DNA from: Rhizobiaceae bacterium
GTDB taxonomy: Bacteria > Pseudomonadota > Alphaproteobacteria > Rhizobiales > Rhizobiaceae
Direction: 5' to 3'
NCBI GenBank assembly: GCA_021648425.1
Contig: JAKISV010000035.1
Location: 1-19,409, forward strand
Length of the DNA: 19,409 nucleotides
Part shown: piece by piece, positions 14,252 to 19,409 of the stretch
How positions within the stretch are numbered: the first letter of the stretch is position 1
Layout of the letters: every line of letters starts with the position of its first letter
The notes under the pieces: model-generated
The model's input: only the letters and a program-made list of their open reading frames with translations
Database searches by the model: none
What the model was told of the DNA's origin: nothing
Position numbers and translations under genes: made by a program

Positions 14252-14521
14252 ATGCCAAACGACAACTCAATTTATGATGCTGCCCAAACGTTGTCGAAAA
14301 TTCTTCGTTTGGAAATCAGTAATTTGAAAGGGATCAGTCAGGTTCAGGATTTTGAACGCCGCACAAAATCCCTGACCGCCATGTCAAAAGCCGTGCAGGC
14401 TTTTAACGAGTTTGCTCAGCAGCTCAAATCGAATTCGAAGGATGATGATGGATCAATCGGATCAGTTGTGGAATTCCGCCAGGAGCTTGCGCGCCGAATT
14501 AGAGGCCTTGTCTCAAAATGA
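14252..14521 (+). CDS. GTA gp1-like protein, putative small terminase subunit
   Basis: A small helical protein (89 aa from ATG 14252) in the position of RcGTA g1, whose product has been described as a small-terminase-like packaging protein. It contains RRTKSLTAMSKAVQAFNEFA and ends with EFRQELARRIRGLVSK, amphipathic helices suited to DNA or terminase contact. AGGTGG lies ten bases before ATG 14252. An earlier in-frame ATG at 14183 has GGAG only two bases away and would add 23 mostly hydrophobic residues unlike the rest, so it is less likely. The 3' end overlaps the terminase gene in another frame. Assignment is mainly by position, so moderate. Confidence 0.65.
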   Translation: MPNDNSIYDAAQTLSKILRLEISNLKGISQVQDFERRTKSLTAMSKAVQAFNEFAQQLKSNSKDDDGSIGSVVEFRQELARRIRGLVSK

Positions 14522-15806
14522 TGAAAAAATCCAACATGCATTCGTTTTTCAGTTACACGAATATGAAGCAGAATTTATTCTGCGCGACTGGCCCATCTGG
14601 GGGCGCTCAAACCAGTTTCCTCAATTGTCCGGATGGAAAACCTGGATATTGCTGGGCGGCAGGGGTGCTGGAAAAACCCGGGCCGGAGCGGAGTGGATAA
14701 GATATATAGCCACGCTTTCAAGAGGCGCAACCGGCCATTGCGGCGGTCGAATAGCACTGATTGGAGAATCTTACAGCGATGTTCGAGACATCATGATTGA
14801 GGGGCAATCGGGTCTGCTCAGCGTACATCGCTACAATGAAATGCCAAAATGGCATTCAACCCAGAGAAAACTGGAATGGCCAAACGGTGCAATCGGACAG
14901 GTGTTTTCCTCCCGTGATCCCGATGGCCTGCGTGGTGCGCAATTTGGCGCGGTCTGGTGCGATGAACTTTGTAAATGGAGTAATTTAACTCATACTTGGG
15001 ATATGCTGCAGTTTTGCCTGCGTGTTGGCGATAACCCACGTCAATTAGTAACTACAACCCCCAAGCCGTCTGTGTTTTTAAAGAACCTGATTGAAAAACC
15101 GGGAAGTGTCGTCAAACGTTCAACCACCAGGGAAAACAAAAACAACCTTGCCCCGGGTTTTATTGAGCATATTGAAAATACCTACAGCGGAACCAGGTTG
15201 GGGCGCCAGGAACTTGAAGCGGAATTGATTGAGGATCGTGAAGATGGATTGTGGAATCGTACACAAATGGAAAAAATACGCCGCAAACCGGTATTGCCGA
15301 TGCGCCGCATTGTTATCGCGGTTGATCCACCTGCAACCTCCAAATCCACATCCGCCGCCTGTGGAATAATTGTTGCAGGTAATGATGCAAACGGCCGTTG
15401 TTTTGTCATCGCTGATAAAACCATTGCAAAGGCAACTCCCCTTGCCTGGGCAAATAAGGTTGTTGCCGCATATCATGAATATGCTGCGGATCTTGTAGTC
15501 GCAGAAATACACCAGGGAGGGGAAATGGTCGAAACAATACTGCATACCACTGACCCTTCAATACCGGTGCGCCCGGTCCACGCCCAGCGTAGCAAATGGA
15601 CAAGGGCGGAACCGGTAGCATTACTGTACGAAAAAGAACAGGTTTCACATGCCAGACCATTTCCCCAACTGGAAGATCAAATGTGTGCATTTGGCCCCGA
15701 TGGTTTGGCAGATGGCCTGTCACCTGACCGCGTCGACGCCCTCGTGTGGGCGATCACAGAACTTGAATTAAAACGCCACCCCGCACCAAGAATACGTGCC
15801 ACCTGA
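14448..15806 (+). CDS. GTA terminase large subunit (DNA packaging ATPase/nuclease)
   Basis: The motor that packages DNA into GTA heads, matching RcGTA gp2. From ATG 14448 it has 452 residues. The ATPase domain has Walker A GGRGAGKT (about 70-77), Walker B VWCDE (D172, E173) and the coupling segment VTTTPKPS. The C-terminal RNase H-like nuclease domain has acidic residues D293 in IVIAVDPPATS, E353 in VVAEIHQGG and D430 in PDRVDALVWA, all expected for an active headful nuclease. AAGGA lies five bases before ATG 14448; other in-frame starts are ATG 14442 or 14445 upstream and TTG 14508 downstream. The chosen start overlaps the g1-like gene by 74 bases. Confidence 0.95.
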   Translation: MDQSDQLWNSARSLRAELEALSQNDEKIQHAFVFQLHEYEAEFILRDWPIWGRSNQFPQLSGWKTWILLGGRGAGKTRAGAEWIRYIATLSRGATGHCGGRIALIGESYSDVRDIMIEGQSGLLSVHRYNEMPKWHSTQRKLEWPNGAIGQVFSSRDPDGLRGAQFGAVWCDELCKWSNLTHTWDMLQFCLRVGDNPRQLVTTTPKPSVFLKNLIEKPGSVVKRSTTRENKNNLAPGFIEHIENTYSGTRLGRQELEAELIEDREDGLWNRTQMEKIRRKPVLPMRRIVIAVDPPATSKSTSAACGIIVAGNDANGRCFVIADKTIAKATPLAWANKVVAAYHEYAADLVVAEIHQGGEMVETILHTTDPSIPVRPVHAQRSKWTRAEPVALLYEKEQVSHARPFPQLEDQMCAFGPDGLADGLSPDRVDALVWAITELELKRHPAPRIRAT

Positions 15807-15850
15807 AAACAGCACTTTCACCCAAAATGTAATTCGATGGAAAGAATTTG

Positions 15851-17029
15851 ATGAACAAATTTCTCCACTGGTTCTCCGCCGGTGCATTTAGCCGTGCGCC
15901 AGAGGCAAAAAACACACCCACGCCTCTGATAGCATTCCAATCCAATGCCTATGCCAATTGGTCGCCCAACAATTTTGCATCGCTTTCCAAAGAAGGATTT
16001 ATGCGTAATCCGATTGTTTACCGGTGTGTTCGCCTGATCAGCGAGTCGGCAGCTTCAATGCCATGGCTACTATATTCCGGCGATACAGAACATGAAGATC
16101 ATCCCCTGCTGAAGTTGTTGGCTAATCCCAACTCCCGATATGCCGGGCAGGAATTCATGGAAGCGCTGTATGGTCATTTACTGATTTCCGGCAATGCATA
16201 TATCAAAAAAATCTCGCTCAGCGAAATTCCTCGCGAACTACACCTGTTGCGACCAGACAAAGTGAAAATTCTGACTGATAAAACCGGGTGGCCCATTGCT
16301 TATGAATACGCCAACGCCAATAGCGCCCAGCGATTTGATTTTGATGAGGATAGTAGCTGCCCGGTTTTGCATTTGCGTATTTTCAACCCATTGGATGAAA
16401 TCAACGGAATGCCACCCCTTCACGCGGCCCATATGGCGCTGGATATCCATAATGCCGCCTCTATCTGGAACAAGGCTCTGCTTGACAATTCAGCGCGGCC
16501 ATCGGGCGCATTGGTCTATACTTCCACTGACAATCCCAACATGAGTGAAGAACAATTCGAACGGCTGAAAACTGAACTTGAGGATGGATATACCGGCGCC
16601 AGCAGGGCAGGGCGACCAATGCTGCTGGAAGGTGGTTTGGACTGGAAAGCTATGGGTTACAGTCCCAAAGACATGGATTTTATCGAAGCAAAGAATGGTG
16701 CTTCCAGAGACATAGCCCTGGCATTCGGTGTCCCTCCAATGTTGTTGGGAATTCCCGGTGACAATACATATTCCAATTACCAGGAAGCCAACAAGGCATT
16801 CTGGCGGCAAACAGTATTACCCCTGGTAACTCGTACTTGCGGCACCATCGGCAATTGGCTTGGACCACAGTTTGAAGAAAACCTTCATCTGGATGTGGAC
16901 CGCGATAAGAGTGAAGCGCTGGCCTCAGATCGTGAAGCATTGTGGCAACGCCTGCAAACCGCAGACTTCCTGACAGAAGACGAAAAGCGTACCGCTGTTG
17001 GTTATTCCCCACTTGAGTCGACGAAGTAA
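15851..17029 (+). CDS. GTA portal protein (HK97 family)
   Basis: The portal forms the dodecameric DNA gateway at one vertex of the capsid and docks the terminase. This 392-residue protein corresponds to RcGTA gp3. HK97-type portal features are NPIVYRCVRLISESAASMPW (about 53-72), LYGHLLISGNAYI (about 107-119), LHLRIFNPLDEINGMPPLHAA (around 175-195), and the C-terminal FGVPPMLLGIPGDNTYSNYQEA (about 294-315). ATG 15851 has GGAAAG six bases upstream; a TTG three bases earlier is possible but less likely. It follows the terminase by 44 bases, and the next gene begins four bases after its stop. Confidence 0.95.
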   Translation: MNKFLHWFSAGAFSRAPEAKNTPTPLIAFQSNAYANWSPNNFASLSKEGFMRNPIVYRCVRLISESAASMPWLLYSGDTEHEDHPLLKLLANPNSRYAGQEFMEALYGHLLISGNAYIKKISLSEIPRELHLLRPDKVKILTDKTGWPIAYEYANANSAQRFDFDEDSSCPVLHLRIFNPLDEINGMPPLHAAHMALDIHNAASIWNKALLDNSARPSGALVYTSTDNPNMSEEQFERLKTELEDGYTGASRAGRPMLLEGGLDWKAMGYSPKDMDFIEAKNGASRDIALAFGVPPMLLGIPGDNTYSNYQEANKAFWRQTVLPLVTRTCGTIGNWLGPQFEENLHLDVDRDKSEALASDREALWQRLQTADFLTEDEKRTAVGYSPLESTK

Positions 17030-17033
17030 CCTT

Positions 17034-17411
17034 ATGTACAAAATCGATATTCAACTCCCCGATATTCCCTCAGAAATATGGAGCGAATTCTGGGAATGGT
17101 TCGCACGTATCACCGGTGCGATAATTGGTTCGGCAATTTCAATCGCCTACCTGTTGCCTTCCAGCAAAAGAGAAGCTGCATTGCGGTTTCTGACCGGCCT
17201 GGGTGTTGGTCTCGTTTTTGGTACGCTGACCGGCCACAAGCTGGTGGCGCAGCTCAATCTGGAAAATACACTGAGCCCCTTTGAAACAACCCTCATAGGA
17301 GCAACGACTGCCAGCCTTTGCGCCTGGTGGGGTTTGGGAATTTTGGCGAAGGCGGCCAATCGTTACGGCAAAAAAACAGTAGAAAAACCGGAAAACAAAA
17401 AGGCTTCCTGA
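17034..17411 (+). CDS. Small membrane protein at the GTA g3.5 position (DUF6107-like)
   Basis: The 125-residue product has three hydrophobic segments at about residues 24-42 (ARITGAIIGSAISIAYLL), 49-66 (ALRFLTGLGVGLVFGTLT) and 84-107 (ETTLIGATTASLCAWWGLG), then a basic tail (RYGKKTVEKPENKKAS). It lies between the portal and protease genes, the place of RcGTA g3.5, and I tentatively place it in the DUF6107 group. Size and topology resemble class I holins, but lysis genes of RcGTA lie elsewhere and no such role is shown. ATG 17034 starts four bases after the portal stop, with a weak ribosome site (GACGAAG). An ATG at 16998 inside the portal gene is in frame but less likely. Confidence 0.75.
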   Translation: MYKIDIQLPDIPSEIWSEFWEWFARITGAIIGSAISIAYLLPSSKREAALRFLTGLGVGLVFGTLTGHKLVAQLNLENTLSPFETTLIGATTASLCAWWGLGILAKAANRYGKKTVEKPENKKAS

Positions 17412-17415
17412 TCCG

Positions 17416-18138
17416 ATGAATCAATGGAAAAACAAATCACTCGACCTTGTCGAAAATCGTGAAACAAAATTCAGTCCGGTGACCATTGAGGAGGTCGACC
17501 TTGCTGGACGATTTAATGGCTATGCGAGCGTATTTGGCGAAGTGGATATGGGCAACGACATTGTTGCACGCGGCGCATTCTCCAAATTCCTGCGAACCCA
17601 TTCACCGGCCAGTATTAGAATGCTTTTTCAACACAACCCCGATGAACCGGTGGGAGTGTGGGAAGAAATTCGGGAAGATGCAAAGGGTTTGCATGTAACC
17701 GGTGTGCTTTCAACGAAAACCAGTCGCGGCAGGGAGTTGATTGAACTGATGCGCCAGGGTGCAATTGATGGATTATCAATCGGTTTTAAGACCGTGCGCT
17801 CCAAAAAGAATAATGCTTCCGCTGTTCGCACTATTTTGGAGGCAGAACTCTGGGAGATATCAATTGTTACTTTTCCAATGCAGGCAAATGCCCGTGTTGA
17901 GGCGATTAAACACGTGGAATTAAACGGCCAATTGCCGACCACCAGACAATTCGAACGCTGGCTCACACGGGATGTTGGGCTTTCGCGCAGTGAGGCCCGA
18001 ACAGTTATTGCAAAGGGTTTCACGCAACTAGCCGGCAAGCGGGATGCTGCCATTCAATCCAAGGCCTGTCTGGCAGATTCAATCCGCCAGGCTGCCCATC
18101 TCATGGCTGCCGACGCAGCATCCTACAGGAGAATATAA
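17416..18138 (+). CDS. GTA prohead maturation protease (HK97 family, U35)
   Basis: This serine protease of the herpesvirus assemblin-like fold trims the capsid protein during head maturation and matches RcGTA gp4. It has 240 residues. The family pattern starts with GRFNGYASVFGEVDMGNDIV and GAFSKFL. The catalytic His73 sits in MLFQHNPDEPVGVW and the nucleophile Ser121 in GAIDGLSIGF. EAELWEISIVTFPMQANA is the conserved C-terminal strand. The last 65 residues form a helical tail with many Ala, possibly a scaffold-like part. ATG 17416 follows the preceding stop by four bases with only a distant AAAGG. The TAA stop shares one base with the next ATG (TAATG), a coupled junction. Confidence 0.95.
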   Translation: MNQWKNKSLDLVENRETKFSPVTIEEVDLAGRFNGYASVFGEVDMGNDIVARGAFSKFLRTHSPASIRMLFQHNPDEPVGVWEEIREDAKGLHVTGVLSTKTSRGRELIELMRQGAIDGLSIGFKTVRSKKNNASAVRTILEAELWEISIVTFPMQANARVEAIKHVELNGQLPTTRQFERWLTRDVGLSRSEARTVIAKGFTQLAGKRDAAIQSKACLADSIRQAAHLMAADAASYRRI

Positions 18139-19400
18139 TGCAAAACACCAAACGTAAACGCGCCCCGGAAATCAAGGCGGAAAACGGTAATTCGCTGGAA
18201 GTCGCCAACGCATTTGACGAATTCATGATTGCCTTCGAAGCATTTCGTCAGGCCAATGATGAACGGCTAAACCAACTGGAATCCAGTCCGGTAGCCGATG
18301 TGATAATCACCCAGAAAATGGACCGCATCAATTCAGCAATGGACAAGCAAAAACGCACCATTGATCAATTGTTGCTTAAATCCAAACGGCCATCGATTGA
18401 CGGCGGGTTGATCACATCAGCAGACCGTCATGAACACAAAGCCGCTTTTGAAAACTATGTTCGCAGCGGTAATGAAAACGGCCTTCGCCAAATCGAAGAA
18501 AAAGCCATGTCATTTGGTTCAGACCCTGACGGCGGCTATCTGGTGCCTGACGAAATTGCCATGGACATTGGCAAACGCCTTGCAGCGATTTCACCAATTC
18601 GTTCAATTGCCAGCGTGCGCACTGTATCATCATCTATCTACAAAAAACCATTTGCCGTGACAGGCCCTGCCGTAGGCTGGGTTGCAGAAACAGATATTCG
18701 CCCACAAACGGCCTCACCAACGCTCGCAGAATTGCAGTTCCCGACCATGGAACTTTATGCAATGCCGGCAGCGACCCCAACTTTGCTGGAAGACACTGCA
18801 ATTGATCTTGATACCTGGTTGGCCCAGGAAGTGGATACAGCCTTTGCAGAACAGGAAGCAACAGCATTTGTTACTGGTGATGGTGTAAATAAACCGCGTG
18901 GTTTCCTTGATTATACGGTTGTTGATGAAGGCGCCTGGAGTTGGGGTAATCTTGGCTACGTGGCAACGGGTACAGATGGTGCATTCAGTCCAACCGATGC
19001 TTCTGACACCCTTGTTGATACCATCTATGCGTTGAAATCCGGATATCGACAAAATGCAAACTGGGTAATGAACCGCAAAACCCAGGCGCAAATCCGCAAG
19101 CTTAAAGATGCGGATGGCAACTACCTGTGGACACCTCCGGCAATGGCTGGTGGCCAGGCGCAATTGCTGGGATTTCCGGTAGTTGAGGCAGAAGACATGC
19201 CTGATATCGCTTCCGACTCGGTATCGATTTCATTTGGTGATTTTGGCCGGGGATATCTGGTGGTTGATCGCACGGGTGTTCGCGTACTTCGTGATCCCTA
19301 TTCATCCAAACCTTATATTTTGTTCTACACCACCAAGCGTGTTGGCGGTGGCGTGCAGGATTTTGACGCAATCAAACTTATCAAATTTTGCATAGCATAA
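18138..19400 (+). CDS. GTA major capsid protein (HK97 fold)
   Basis: The capsid subunit of the GTA head, matching RcGTA gp5. The 420-residue precursor has an N-terminal delta (scaffold) domain, about 1-120, with a helical, charged coiled-coil character (FDEFMIAFEAFRQANDERL). The mature HK97-fold domain follows. The junction reads EEKAMSFGSDPDGGYLVPDE, and cleavage by the upstream protease probably falls near residues 122-123. The mature part has AVGWVAETDIRPQTASP, ATAFVTGDGVNKPRGFLDY and WVMNRKTQAQIRKLKDADGNYLW, all typical of this family. The C-terminal KRVGGGVQDFDAIKLIKF is the usual ending. GGAG lies six bases upstream of ATG 18138. The gene is complete, with nine bases left to the window edge. 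Confidence 0.97.
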   Translation: MQNTKRKRAPEIKAENGNSLEVANAFDEFMIAFEAFRQANDERLNQLESSPVADVIITQKMDRINSAMDKQKRTIDQLLLKSKRPSIDGGLITSADRHEHKAAFENYVRSGNENGLRQIEEKAMSFGSDPDGGYLVPDEIAMDIGKRLAAISPIRSIASVRTVSSSIYKKPFAVTGPAVGWVAETDIRPQTASPTLAELQFPTMELYAMPAATPTLLEDTAIDLDTWLAQEVDTAFAEQEATAFVTGDGVNKPRGFLDYTVVDEGAWSWGNLGYVATGTDGAFSPTDASDTLVDTIYALKSGYRQNANWVMNRKTQAQIRKLKDADGNYLWTPPAMAGGQAQLLGFPVVEAEDMPDIASDSVSISFGDFGRGYLVVDRTGVRVLRDPYSSKPYILFYTTKRVGGGVQDFDAIKLIKFCIA

Positions 19401-19409
19401 GTCGCGCCT

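Larger units (their letters stand above)
14112..19409 (+). other. RcGTA-type gene transfer agent cluster, head module (continues beyond the window)
   Basis: The genes run in the RcGTA order: g1-like, terminase (g2), portal (g3), small membrane protein (g3.5), prohead protease (g4), major capsid protein (g5). They are on one strand with gaps or overlaps of a few bases, except for 41-44 bases before the portal gene. No integrase, repressor, lysogeny genes or attachment sites are visible, and the left flank is housekeeping. This favours a domesticated GTA over an active prophage. The identification depends on family order; the tail half is not seen. Confidence 0.85.

Noticed and set aside
15120..15545. 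Minus-strand 141-residue frame inside the terminase gene
   Set aside because: It is a shadow of the terminase coding sequence and shows no recognisable domain.

Overview
The window looks like a chromosomal segment of an alphaproteobacterium of the order Hyphomicrobiales (Rhizobiales), with moderate to low G+C. This rests on the gene families: a Ros/MucR zinc-finger regulator, a DnaA-domain-IV protein paired with a DUF6456 protein, and DUF5330, DUF1491, DUF2336 and DUF1214 proteins. It also rests on a gene transfer agent (GTA) head module of the Rhodobacter capsulatus (RcGTA) type. I see no tRNA, rRNA, CRISPR array, insertion sequence, integrase or attachment site.

Positions 1-2300 (minus strand) hold a methionine sulfoxide reductase B gene overlapping a 3'-truncated oligopeptidase B gene. 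Positions 2301-2826 are AT-rich and non-coding, with a repeated TTGAGAATT element upstream of mucR (2827-3273). A bidirectional terminator separates mucR from a convergent small gene (3364-3681). Next comes a short regulatory region with two DnaA-box-like sites, then the DnaA-domain-IV gene (3915-4457) translationally coupled to DUF6456 (4454-5275). sufE and a DUF5330 gene follow on the minus strand.

Positions 6335-8889 (plus strand) encode a soluble, cysteine-rich PAS-type histidine kinase, a membrane-anchored peptidoglycan-binding protein and a DUF1491 protein. On the minus strand lie a DUF2336 gene (8898-9992) and a likely operon: penicillin-binding protein 1A, a DUF1214 protein and a DUF1254-like protein (13506 down to 10164). 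A divergent YcgN-type cysteine-cluster gene (13644-14105) ends this housekeeping part.

From about 14112 to the end the plus strand carries the start of a domesticated prophage-like GTA cluster. It has a candidate inverted-repeat operator and promoter, a small gp1-like gene, terminase large subunit, portal, a small membrane protein (g3.5 position), prohead protease and HK97-fold major capsid protein. The gene order and tight spacing match the RcGTA head module. The adaptor, tail and baseplate genes would lie beyond the right edge.

The most notable points are the GTA head module with a candidate control region, the membrane protein embedded in it, and the DnaA-like/DUF6456 pair with DnaA-box-like sites next to its own promoter. 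Family assignments come from reading motifs, without database searches.
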